Shown here: in pieces, positions 45,413 through 53,784 of the stretch | How the letters are laid out: each line of letters begins with the position of its first letter | How positions within the stretch are numbered: the first letter of the stretch is position 1 | NCBI GenBank assembly: GCA_015075445.1 | Contig: JABTUJ010000002.1 | Span: 124,001-188,000, forward strand | Source of the DNA: Verrucomicrobiales bacterium | GTDB taxonomy: Bacteria; Verrucomicrobiota; Verrucomicrobiia; Limisphaerales; J093 | DNA length: 64,000 nucleotides | Direction of reading: 5' to 3' | Notes under the pieces: generated by a model | Database searches by the model: none | Told to the model about the DNA's origin: nothing | What the model saw: the letters and a program-made list of their open reading frames with translations, nothing else | Translations under genes and position numbers: made by a program

Positions 45413-45714
45413 ATCCGGAAGCCCAGGATCTGCCGGCCGTGCCGCGGCGTTACACCCTGGCGACGGTGATACACATCACGGGAATCGACCGGGCAACGCT
45501 CCTCGAGTACTGCGAAGCCGGCCTGTTGCCCGTCGAACCGGCCCGGATGGAGACGGCGGAGTTCGACGACCACCTCGTCTGCACCCTCCGGCAGATCGAG
45601 TTCCTGCGGGAGACCCATGGGGTGAACCTGGCCGGGATCCGCATGATCCACCAACTGCTCACCGAGGTGGAACGGCTGCGGCGCGAGCTGCGTTTTGTGC
45701 GCGAGGGCGGTTGA
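45409..45714 (+). CDS. cbpM: CbpM-like (MerR-type) chaperone modulator
   Basis: 101 residues. The pattern [26 protein letters not shown], then [38 protein letters not shown], is the MerR-like helix-turn-helix plus coil of CbpM, which binds the J domain of CbpA and inhibits it. It is coupled to the CbpA gene by an ATGA overlap, the standard arrangement. Confidence 0.85.
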   Translation: MNPEAQDLPAVPRRYTLATVIHITGIDRATLLEYCEAGLLPVEPARMETAEFDDHLVCTLRQIEFLRETHGVNLAGIRMIHQLLTEVERLRRELRFVREGG

Positions 45715-45823
45715 GCCGTCCCCGCTCCGGAGCGTGCGGGCGGGGAGCCGGACGGACATCACCCATGTGAGAACCGCTGCAAAAGTGGTGTTCAGCCCCC
45801 CGGGCTTCGCGTAAAACCTCCCC

Positions 45824-46351
45824 ATGCAGAAAATGCTTCTGGCTTTCGGAGACGATGTCTACGAAGACCTCGAACTCTGGTACCCGAAACTCCGGCTCGA
45901 GGAAGCCGGGTACGGCACGCAGTTGGCCGGTCCGGAGCGGCGCACCTTCGTCGGCAAACACGGTTATCCGGCGACGGCCGACCTCCGGATTGCGGACGCG
46001 CGGAGCCAGGATTATTGCGGGCTGCTCATTCCCGGCGGGTTCATGCCCGACAAGCTGCGTCGGGAAGCCCGGGTGCTGGAGCTGACCCGCGAGTTTCACG
46101 CCGCTGGCAAGCTGGTGGCGTTCATCTGTCACGGCGGTTGGATTCCGATCTCGGCGCACATTCTGCGGGGCAAACGGGCCACCGGCTCGCGGGGCATCAA
46201 GGACGATCTCGAGAACGCCGGAGCGATCTGGGTCGATGAACCGGTGGTGGTGGACGGCAACCTCATCTCGAGTCGCACCCCGCGGGACCTCGCGCCGTTC
46301 GCCGCGGCCATGGTGACGTTTCTCACGGAGGCGGGGAGCACGAGCGGCTGA
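45824..46351 (+). CDS. DJ-1/PfpI-family protein
   Basis: 175 residues of the class I glutamine amidotransferase-like fold. The nucleophile elbow is AFICHGGW with Cys102 and His103, and the N-terminal VYEDLELWYPKLRLEEAGY provides the conserved Glu. Related proteins are deglycases, glyoxalase III-type enzymes or intracellular PfpI-type peptidases; sequence alone does not decide. It is a stand-alone gene 109 nt after cbpM. Confidence 0.85.
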   Translation: MQKMLLAFGDDVYEDLELWYPKLRLEEAGYGTQLAGPERRTFVGKHGYPATADLRIADARSQDYCGLLIPGGFMPDKLRREARVLELTREFHAAGKLVAFICHGGWIPISAHILRGKRATGSRGIKDDLENAGAIWVDEPVVVDGNLISSRTPRDLAPFAAAMVTFLTEAGSTSG

Positions 46352-46444
46352 GCCTGCTCCTCGCAGCGTTACGGGCCCGTTACGCCCGACCCGCTGCGGG
46401 GTGCCTCCGAGGATTTCCTTCCGGCCGCCAGTACTTTCGCGAGC

Positions 46445-48328
46445 ATGTCGACCCACCCCGGCTTTGGTGCGCATACGGATCCGACGTTCAAGTCGCAACC
46501 GCGGCCCACGGGCGAGGTGGTCCGGCGGGTGGCGGTGTATCTGTGGCCCTATCGGTGGCTGGCGGCGGCGACGGTGCTGTGTGCGGTGCTGTCGCTGGCC
46601 TTCGGCTTCTTGTACCCGAAGCTGACGCGGGTGCTGATCGATGAGGTGCTCACGCGGCAGAAGGTGGAGCTGCTGGCGCCGGCGGCGGGCGGGTTGTTGC
46701 TGGCGTTCTTCCTGCGCGAGGTGTTCAACAGCCTGCGCATCCGGGTCAACAATCATCTCGAGCAGAATGTCATCCGGGACATGCGCTGCCAGGTGTACGC
46801 GCGCCTCCAGCGCCTGCCGGTGCCGTGGTTCGACCCGCGGGCGTCGGGCGACCTGATGACCCGGGTGATCGAGGACGTGAACATGATGTCGAGCGCCCGC
46901 GGATCGACGGCACCGAACAGGCACGGGGAGCTCCTGAGCATCGTCGGCGCCCTGATCCTCATGCTCAGCTACAGTCCGAGCCTCACGCTATCGCGTTAGC
47001 CTACGCGCCGCTATGGCCGGGCGCTATGGTACACCCTGACGGCCCACCGGCGCTACCGGAAGCAGTGAGGCCGCCAGCGCCATGAACGCGCTGCTGATGG
47101 ACAACCTGCGGGCATCCGCCAGATCAAGGCGTTCGGACGCCAGACCCACGAGGACGGGCGGTTTGCGCAACGCGCCGAGGATCTGCGCGAGGGTACGCTC
47201 GTCGTCATGCGCGCCTGGGCGTGGTACGGCCCGGCGATGGAGTTTGTCGGCGCCCTGGGTATCGGTCTCGTCCTGGCCAGATGGTGGGGCCCGGGTGATC
47301 GACGGCGACTGGAATCGGCCAACTTGTCGCCTCTCATGCTTTACGCCGGCATGTTCTTCCACGAACCCATCGCCGACTGCACAGCCTCAACCAGATGCTC
47401 AATCCGCCCGCGCGACGCAGCGCGGGTCTTTGACATCTGGACGCCCTGCCCGAACGAACTTCCCTGGCGCGCCGGTCGACCCAGGAACAAGGCGGCTCCT
47501 GAACTGGAAGTCGTCCACCGTCCGGCAACCGCCGGCGCCGCGCCTCCGACCGACTGGCGGGCGCGAGGGGAGGTCCGCTATGAGGACGTTGGTTTCCGCT
47601 ACGGCGCCGGCGACACCGTGCTCCGTGGCATCAACCTCCACGCGCTGCCTGCCGGCCAGATGATCGCGCTGGTCGGCCCGACCGGTGCCGGGAAGTCCAC
47701 GCTCGCGAATCTCCTGCCGGCCTTCTACGAGGCCACCGGAGGCCGGATCCTGATCGACGGACGCGACCAGCGCGAGCTGCCCCTGGATTTGCTTCGGGCC
47801 CAGATCGCCGTGGTCAGCCAGGAACCCTTCCTCTTCAACGGCACCCTGCGCGAGAACGTCCTCTACGGGCGGCTCGACGCTTCCGAGGACGCGTTGCTCG
47901 CGGCCACCAGGGCGGCCAACTGCCACGCCTTCATCACCCGCCTGCCCGACGGCTGTGACGCGCGGGTCGGGGCGGCGTGAAACCCAGCGTCGGCGAGCAA
48001 CGGTCAGCATTGCCCGGGCCCGCTTAGGACGCCCATCCTGATCCTCGGCGAGGCCACCGCGAGCGTCGACACGGCGACCGAACGACTGATACAGGAGGCC
48101 CTCGAGCGCTTGATGGCCGGTCGCACCAGCTTTGTCATCGCGCACCGCCTGAGCACCATCGTCCGGGCCGACCAGATCCTCGTGCTCCGCCGCGGCGAGA
48201 TCGTGGAACGCGGCACGCACGAGGATCTGCTGGCTGCCGACGGCCTGTACGCGCGCCTGGCCCGGATCCAGAGCACGGCCACCATCGAAGAGAGTTTCGC
48301 CCGTCTGGCTCCCGCCGGAAGCTTGTAG
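46445..48328 (+). pseudogene. ABC exporter (fused TMD-NBD), broken by several frameshifts
   Basis: An MsbA/BmrA-type half-transporter of about 620 codons in at least five pieces. TMD start 46445-46999 (VAVYLWPYRWLAAATVLCAV, NHLEQNVIRDMRCQVYARLQRLPVPWFD). Middle TMD pieces in other frames near 47000-47400 (WYTLTAHRRYRKQ, AWYGPAMEFVGALGIGLVL). NBD 47207-47980 with Walker A GPTGAGKST and Q-loop VVSQEPFLFNG. A gap near 47980-48050 holds the shifted signature region. The last piece, 48110-48328, has the switch His ([11 protein letters not shown]). Walker B reads [12 protein letters not shown], with Gly where the magnesium-binding Asp should be. Numerous indels plus this substitution suggest real decay. 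Confidence 0.75.
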
Positions 48329-48382
48329 GCGTAGGAGCCGACGTCAGGAGGCTCTGCCGAGTCTCGTCACCTCGACTCCTAC
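48325..48382. repeat. Degenerate copy of repeat family 2
   Basis: The left part GTAGGAGCCGACGTCAGGAG resembles the family-2 arm (GTAGGCGCCGACGTGAGGAG). The right part, ending CTCGACTCCTAC, is an imperfect complement. It directly abuts the stop codon of the broken ABC gene. Confidence 0.5.
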
Positions 48383-48514
48383 AGTGTGGGACGCCGGTTC
48401 ATGCCCGGACTTGATCCGGACAGCGTTCGGTGCTGTTCCGCAACACAAGACCGCCGCCCATCGAGCCGCCATGAAAGCCCACCCGTTCTCCGCGCCGAAG
48501 CGTCTCCATGAACC

Positions 48515-48575
48515 GCCCGGTAAGGGCACCGGGCCTACAACCTGTAGGCCGGGTCCCCTGCCGGCGGGGAGGGTT
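48515..48575. repeat. Repeat family 3, degenerate copy
   Basis: Built on the palindrome GGCCTACA-n-TGTAGGCC near 48535-48551, with GC-rich flanks resembling the perfect copy at 50501-50568. The 48329-48720 stretch appears to be made of such elements only; I see no conserved gene in it. Confidence 0.5.
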
Positions 48576-48622
48576 CATGGCCCCTGTGCAGATCCAGGAG
48601 AGCCAGGCCACTTCCCCCATCT

Positions 48623-48685
48623 CCGATGTTCGTAATCGGTGGAGGGACTTCCCGTCTTGGATTCTCCGCCGATTACGAACATCGG
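48623..48685. repeat. Repeat family 4: 17-bp perfect inverted repeat
   Basis: CCGATGTTCGTAATCGG at 48623-48639 and its exact complement at 48669-48685 enclose a 29-nt loop. It lies just upstream of, and in frame with, the CocE-type hydrolase, so an annotated start further upstream would translate it. Confidence 0.7.
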
Positions 48686-48720
48686 GAATTGGGCTGAGGG
48701 AGGTGCTCCCTGAACCTGTG

Positions 48721-50421
48721 GTGCGGGCGTCCCGCCTGCACCCTCCCCGGTCCCTGACCCCTGAGCAGGTCCTAAGGGAACCGACCTTTTCGCATCCCCG
48801 CACCCGGCCGCCCGCCCGCCTCGGTTTGGCGCTCCTGCTCGGCACCTGCCTTTCCCTGTCGGCGGCCGAGGGCAAACAGACGGAGATGGTCCCCATGCGC
48901 GACGGCGTGCGCCTGGCCACGGACATCTACCTTCCCGACGGCGCGGGCCCCTGGCCGGTCATCCTGGCCCGCACGCCGTACAACAAGGTCATGGGCGCCG
49001 GCATCGGGGCCGACGGCGCCAAGCGCGGTTACGCGGTCGTGGTGCAGGATTGCCGGGGCCGCTTCGCCTCGGAAGGCGACAACCTCCCGTTCCACCTGGA
49101 TCATACCGACGGCCCGGACACCCTGAAATGGCTGCAGGCGCAACCCTGGTGCAACGGGAAGATCGGCACCTGGGGCGGCTCGGCGGGTGCCATCACCCAG
49201 TTGCTCATGGTGGGCCGCGATGCGCCCCAACCCCTCTGCCAGCACCTGGTCGTCGGCGCGCCGGATCTTTACGCCGGCATCTATCCCGGCGGCGTGTTCA
49301 AGAAGGCGATGATCGAGGACTGGATCCGGGGCAGCCGCTTCGGCACGAACGCGCTCGCCGTCTGGGAGGCGCACCCGGCGTACGATGACTACTGGCGCGC
49401 GCGCGACGTTTCCCCCCGCTACGCCGAGGCCACCACGGTCGCCGTCCACCTCGGTGGCTGGTACGACATCTTCGCCCAGGGCACCATCGACTCGTTTGTC
49501 GGGTACCAGACCCGCGGGGGTCCGGCGGCGCGGGGTCGGCAAAAGCTCGTCATGGGCCCCTGGACGCATGGCGTGCTGCAGACCAAGGCCGGCGACCTCA
49601 CCTTCCCCGACAACGCCAAGCGGCCGCCGAACGACATTCACGATTCCTGGAAGTGGTTCGACGCGCAGCTCAAGGGCGAAGACAACGGCCTGGCGACCGC
49701 GCCGGCAGTCACCTACTACGTGATGGGTGATGTGACTGACCCGCAGGCGCCCGGCAATGTCTGGCGCACCGCCGACCAGTGGCCGCCGGTTCCCACCCGC
49801 AACCAGGCGTGGTATCTCCAGGCCGACCGCGCGCTGCGAACCGCGCCTTCCGGGAACGCCCTCCCGCTGGCTTACCTGTATGATCCGGGTGACCCAGTGC
49901 CCACCCTCGGCGGTCTCCAGCTTACCCTGCCCGCCGGCGGCAAAGACCAGCGCCCCATCGAGTCGCGTCCCGACGTGCTGGTGTTCACCAGCGCTCCGTT
50001 GACCGAACCGCTCGAGGTCACGGGTCGGGTCCGCGCGAAGCTCTGGGTCAGCAGCGATGCGCCCGACACCGATTTCTTCGTGCGCCTGTGCGATGTCTAC
50101 CCGGACGGCCGTTCGATCAACGTCTGCGAGGGCCAGTTGCGCGGCCGATTCCGCAGCGGCTTCGACCGGGAAGCGTTCCTCAAACCGGGCGAGGTGTATC
50201 CGCTCGAAATCGATCTCTGGTCCACAAGCCTCATCTTCAACCGCGGCCACTGCCTGCGCGTGCACGTCACCTCGAGCAGTGCGCCCGGCTACGATCCCAA
50301 CCCCAACACCGGCGATCCCTTTCGTGCCCGGGATTACCGGCGCGCCGCGCGCAACGTGGTCTTCCTGGACGCGCAACACCCCTCGCACCTCCTCCTGCCA
50401 GTGGCGCCGGGCGGGCGGTGA
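48721..50421 (+). CDS. Secreted CocE/NonD-type (X-Pro dipeptidyl-peptidase S15-like) hydrolase
   Basis: The catalytic core begins MVPMRDGVRLATDIYLPDGA and shows the nucleophile elbow GTWGGSAGAITQ (Ser), the late Asp/His region GPWTHGV and a C-terminal jelly-roll domain (TGRVRAKLWVSSDAPDTDFFVRLCDVYPDG, LRVHVTSSSAPGYDPNPNTG). The substrate may be an amide, ester or Xaa-Pro peptide. A signal-like stretch (LGLALLLGTCLSLSAAEG) precedes it, but no ATG lies between the repeats and that signal. In-frame GTGs at 48718 and 48721 are the nearest starts, and the frame stays open to 48508 through the repeats. The start is therefore uncertain. Confidence 0.8.
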   Translation: MRASRLHPPRSLTPEQVLREPTFSHPRTRPPARLGLALLLGTCLSLSAAEGKQTEMVPMRDGVRLATDIYLPDGAGPWPVILARTPYNKVMGAGIGADGAKRGYAVVVQDCRGRFASEGDNLPFHLDHTDGPDTLKWLQAQPWCNGKIGTWGGSAGAITQLLMVGRDAPQPLCQHLVVGAPDLYAGIYPGGVFKKAMIEDWIRGSRFGTNALAVWEAHPAYDDYWRARDVSPRYAEATTVAVHLGGWYDIFAQGTIDSFVGYQTRGGPAARGRQKLVMGPWTHGVLQTKAGDLTFPDNAKRPPNDIHDSWKWFDAQLKGEDNGLATAPAVTYYVMGDVTDPQAPGNVWRTADQWPPVPTRNQAWYLQADRALRTAPSGNALPLAYLYDPGDPVPTLGGLQLTLPAGGKDQRPIESRPDVLVFTSAPLTEPLEVTGRVRAKLWVSSDAPDTDFFVRLCDVYPDGRSINVCEGQLRGRFRSGFDREAFLKPGEVYPLEIDLWSTSLIFNRGHCLRVHVTSSSAPGYDPNPNTGDPFRARDYRRAARNVVFLDAQHPSHLLLPVAPGGR

Positions 50422-50455
50422 TCGGGAGACGGTCAGCCCCGAACAGGCCGAGCGG

Positions 50456-50568
50456 GCATCGTCCGCCGCGTGAGGGCATCGTCCGCCGCGTGAGGGCATC
50501 GTCCGCCGCGTGAGGGCACGCGGCCTACAACCCTGAACCTGTAGGCCGCGTGCCCTCACGCGGCGGAC
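50456..50568. repeat. Repeat family 3: 20-bp triplicate plus perfect 29-bp inverted repeat
   Basis: Three head-to-tail copies of GCATCGTCCGCCGCGTGAGG occupy 50456-50515. The last copy is part of a perfect 29-bp inverted repeat (50501-50529 and 50540-50568, 10-nt loop). It lies 35 nt after the hydrolase stop and about 100 nt before the LarA-like start. Confidence 0.8.
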
Positions 50569-50671
50569 GTTCGCTTCCGGGGAACCCTTGCACGCCCGGC
50601 TGGGAGGGATCGGGCGTCCCGCCCTTGCTTCCGCCCCGGCTCCGGTTCAACCTCTCGCACACTTCGCTTCC

Positions 50672-51978
50672 ATGCGCATCGAACTTGCCTATGGCCGAAA
50701 CGGGCTGGCAGTGGATCTGCCGGACGACCGCACCACCGTCATCGAACCGACGGACCAGCCGGGGTTGCCGGACGAACACGCGGCCGTACGGGCGGCCTTG
50801 CGACAGCCAATCGGCGCCCCGCCTTTGCGGGACAGCGTCCGCGCCACGGACCGCGTGTGCCTCGTGTTCACCGACAGCACCCGCGCCACGCCGAACGAGC
50901 GCCTGATCCCGTGGCTGCTGGCCGAGCTTGACCACGTGCCAGCCGACCACATCACCCTGCTCAACTCCACCGGCACCCACCGCCCCAACACCCCGGAGGA
51001 ATTGGCCCGGCTGCTCACCCCGGAAGTCCTCGCCCGCCATCGCGTCCTCAACCACGACTGCCACGACGACGCCTCGCTCGTCGCGGTCGGCTCCATGCGG
51101 GACGGGACGCCCGCGTTGCTCAACCGCCACCTGGCCGAGGCCGATGTGCGGGTCATTACGGGCTTCATCGAACCGCACTTCTTCGCCGGGTTCAGCGGCG
51201 GTCCCAAGGGCATCATCCCCGGATGCGCCGGCCTCGCGAGCGTGATGGCCAACCATCGGCCGGAGAACATCCGCAGCCCGCAGGCGACCTTCGGCGTCAC
51301 CTTCGGGAATCCCGTGTGGGAGGAGTTGCGCGAGGTCGCCCTGCGGATCGGCCCCAGCTTCCTGCTGAACGTGGCGCTGAACGCGCGGCGCCAGATCACC
51401 GGCGTGTTCGCGGGGGACCTGATTGCCGCCCACCAGGCCGGCACCGAGTTCGTGCGGCGTTCCGCCCTGCAACCGGTCCCGGCCGCGTTCGACATCGTCG
51501 TGACCACCAACAGCGGACACCCGCTCGACCTGAACCTGTACCAGGGGGTGAAAGGATTAAGCGCGGCGTCGCGGATTGTGAAGGACGGCGGCACCATCCT
51601 GCTGGCCTGCGAATGCCGGGAAGGCGTGCCAGCAGGGAGCCCCTTCGAACGGCTTCTGCGTTCGGCGGCGGACCCCGCGGAGCTTCTCCGGCAACTGGGA
51701 TCGGCCCCGGAGATTCAGCCCGAGCAATGGCAGGCGCAGATCCAGGCCCAGATCCAGGGACACGCCCGAACGCTCTTGTTCAGCAGCCTGCCGGACGACG
51801 TGGCGCGGGCCTGTCACTTTGAACCGTGTCACGCCCCCGGCCACTGGGTGCACGAGCAACTCGCCGAACTGGGTCCGACCGCCCGGGTGGCGGTGTTGCC
51901 GCACGGACCGCTGACCATCCCGCATGTGCCGTCAGTACCGAATGCCTGCGCGCTGACCTCGCCGCCCCCCCCCCGTAG
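50672..51978 (+). CDS. LarA-family (nickel-pincer lactate racemase-like) protein, 3' end probably frameshifted
   Basis: The LarA signatures are complete and nearly collinear with the lactate racemase of Lactobacillus plantarum: DSTRATPN, His103 (GTHRPN), His169 (EPHF) and Lys179 in FSGGPKGIIPG, the residue that holds the nickel-pincer nucleotide. Related proteins racemise or epimerise 2-hydroxy acids. No larB, larC or larE cofactor genes are in this window. The frame as sequenced runs on to 52144 through a repeat and antisense to the next gene. A one-base change in the C10 run (51965-51974) would end it at the TAG at 51976-51978, about the expected length. Confidence 0.8.
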
Positions 51979-52044
51979 GCGCCGACGTGAGGAGTGCGTT
52001 GTGCAGCGGAAGCACGTCGCTTCGCCTCCTCACGTCGCGCCTAC
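51975..52044. repeat. Repeat family 2 hairpin (copy B) between convergent genes
   Basis: Arms 51975-51992 (GTAGGCGCCGACGTGAGG) and about 52026-52044 are complementary with one bulged base. It carries the same arm sequence as the hairpin at 6867-6936. It sits exactly between the 3' ends of two convergent genes, where it could terminate both. The MBL-fold gene's stop codon (52030-52032) lies inside it. Confidence 0.7.
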
Positions 52045-52928
52045 GGGGAACGAGATATCGCAGCGCGCCGCGGCTTGGGCGGTTCCGGGCCAGCTCAGGC
52101 GTCCGCCGTTCTCCAGCACGCGGCACCGCTGGCCCAGCCGCTGACACTCGGCCACGAACTCGTCGGGCGTCGCGGTGTTGAACGCGAACAAATCGTAGTG
52201 ATAGGGCACGACGACGCCCGCCCCGATGTCCTTCGCCAGCGCGGCGGCCTCGCGTCCCCACAGGTTGCCGGCCACGCGCCGCTCCGGCGCGCGCCCGTTG
52301 ATCGGCAGCAGCGCGATGTCGATGCCGAACGGGCGCAACCATCGACCAGACCCGTAGCGACGGTGTCGCCGGGGTGGAACAAGGTGAACGGCCCCGCCTT
52401 CACGACGAACCCGACGTGCGTGTAATGCCCGGCGGAATCGCGTTCGAGCTGTTCGTGAGCGGCCGGCACCGCGTGGCATTCGAACGAGCTAACGGTGACC
52501 GAACACGGGGCGTTGTCCGGGTCGAGATCGAGCACGCGCCCCTCCGGCAGACCGGATCGCCGGAGGGCTTCGGCACGGTTGGCCCGGGCACAGATCAGGC
52601 GGAGATCCGAATTCACCCGGGCCAGCGGCTGCAGCGTGTCGGGGTCGAGATGGTCGGTGTGGTTGTGGCTGGACGTGACCGCTTGGATGAAGGTCAGCCG
52701 CTCGGGAGCGATGACACGCGCGGTGAGACGTTCGTGCGGTTTGTCCGTGCCCGCATACTTGCGGGTGAGCGAATCGGAGAGATAGGGATCCAGGAGGAGA
52801 TGCTGGCCTTGCCACTGCACCAGAAAACCGCTCTGGCCCAGCCACCAGAGGTGGAGTTGGTCCGCGGCGCGCCGGGCCGCCTCCACGTCGGCAAGCAGGT
52901 CGTCGTCGCTGCGTTGGGGGCGCTTCAT
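52030..52928 (-). CDS. Metallo-beta-lactamase-fold (UlaG-like) hydrolase, one frameshift
   Basis: The N-terminal two thirds (52928 to about 52345) contain LWWLGQSGFLVQWQGQHLLLDPY, the metal motif SSHNHTDHLD (His88, His90, Asp92, His93) and LFHPGDT. The C-terminal third continues in another frame: WLRPFGIDIALLPINGR, then VVVPYHYDLFAFNTATPDEFV. A single-base indel near 52339-52345 joins them into the expected about 300 residues. The family (L-ascorbate-6-phosphate lactonase UlaG-like, Zn-dependent) hydrolyses lactones or phosphoesters. It is convergent with the LarA-like gene. Confidence 0.75.
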
Positions 52929-52937
52929 GGGCCGGGG

Positions 52938-53332
52938 TTACCCGATCTCGCTGACGGCACGGATGCCGGGAATCCGCTGAAAGTGCTCGTCGAAGGTCAG
53001 GACCACGGCCCCGATGCGGCGCGCGCAACAGGCGATCATCACGTCCGATAGTGGCAGGCAGGTCCCGGCACGGTCCAACTGCCACAGAAGCGTCTCGGTA
53101 TCCTGCCAGATCCGATGGTCGGCAGGCACATACAGCATGACGTCCCAGGCCCGACGGAACTTCTCGAGCACGGCGGCCACACGCAGTCCCCGCGCCACCT
53201 CGCAGCAGCACGATGCCCAGGGGCCATGTCGCGTCGCCGGGCGAGAGCCTGGAGTTCCTGCAGCGGGTTGCGACCTTCCCGGCTCAGCCGGATGTAGTAG
53301 CTGCTATCGGCGAGCACGGGGCTTTCGGGCAT
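52938..53332 (-). CDS. VapC-type PIN-domain toxin, frameshifted
   Basis: The first half starts MPESPVLADSSYYIRLSREG at 53332 (catalytic Asp). The second half lies in another frame, EVARGLRVAAVLEKFRRAW to LPLSDVMIACCARRIGAVVLTFDEHFQRI, which provides the conserved Glu and two Asp. The two join near 53200 with a small indel. Together they give the usual length of about 131 residues with all acidic residues. An antitoxin-like frame overlaps the 5' end. Confidence 0.7.
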
Positions 53333-53546
53333 AGGGAGCGGGGGTTTCCGCGCGTCGCATCGCTGCCAGATCGTACGCCGGGTCGAACGCTTCGCGCAGT
53401 TCGTCCGGGCTCAGGTCGAGGTCGCCCAGCGCCTCGACGAGCGCACCGCGTCGGACAAACTCGCGCAGGGCAAGGTCCACCGGGAGACGCTGCAACTGAG
53501 CAACTCGGCAGACGCGGGCGGGAGCCGGGACCGCGTGGTGGGTTAC
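53304..53546 (-). CDS. Possible antitoxin upstream of the frameshifted VapC
   Basis: About 80 codons ending at 53304 (VAQLQRLPVDLALREFVRRG, EALGDLDLSPDELREAFDPA) overlap the VapC start by 29 nt in another frame, as antitoxin genes often do. No ATG or GTG is found near the expected start, so the 5' end is unresolved and may be damaged. The family is not recognised. Confidence 0.4.
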   Translation of the reverse strand, partial: VTHHAVPAPARVCRVAQLQRLPVDLALREFVRRGALVEALGDLDLSPDELREAFDPAYDLAAMRRAETPAPYARKPRARR

Positions 53547-53600
53547 GGCGCGTTTGCGTTTGGCGAACCGGCCTGATCCGCCGGGAGGTGGACGGGGAGG

Positions 53601-53784
53601 GTGTGCGACACCAATCTTCGGGTCGTTCGTTCCGGGCTCGATTCTGGGTCGAGGCACGTGGAAAGCCAGATACCGAAAGGGTGGCTGTCCGCTGCGGTTG
53701 TTCTCTGTGTCCTCCTGAGCTCTGTGCTGAAAAGCCGGACCCGGGTTCAGCACAGAGCTCAGCAGGACACAGAGGATCAGCCGA
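53601..53784. repeat. Interspersed repeat family 1, copy C (core plus 29-bp inverted repeat)
   Basis: Core 53601-53700 (GTGTGCGACACCAATC onward), followed by 29-nt arms 53704-53732 and 53747-53775 with one mismatch and the same arm sequence as copy A. The repeat runs into the stop codon of the MetE-like gene at 53777, so the hairpin is the immediate 3' end structure of that gene. Confidence 0.8.

Noticed and set aside
50456..50515. CRISPR-like short direct repeats
   Set aside because: The three 20-bp units are contiguous with no spacers, and no cas genes are present.
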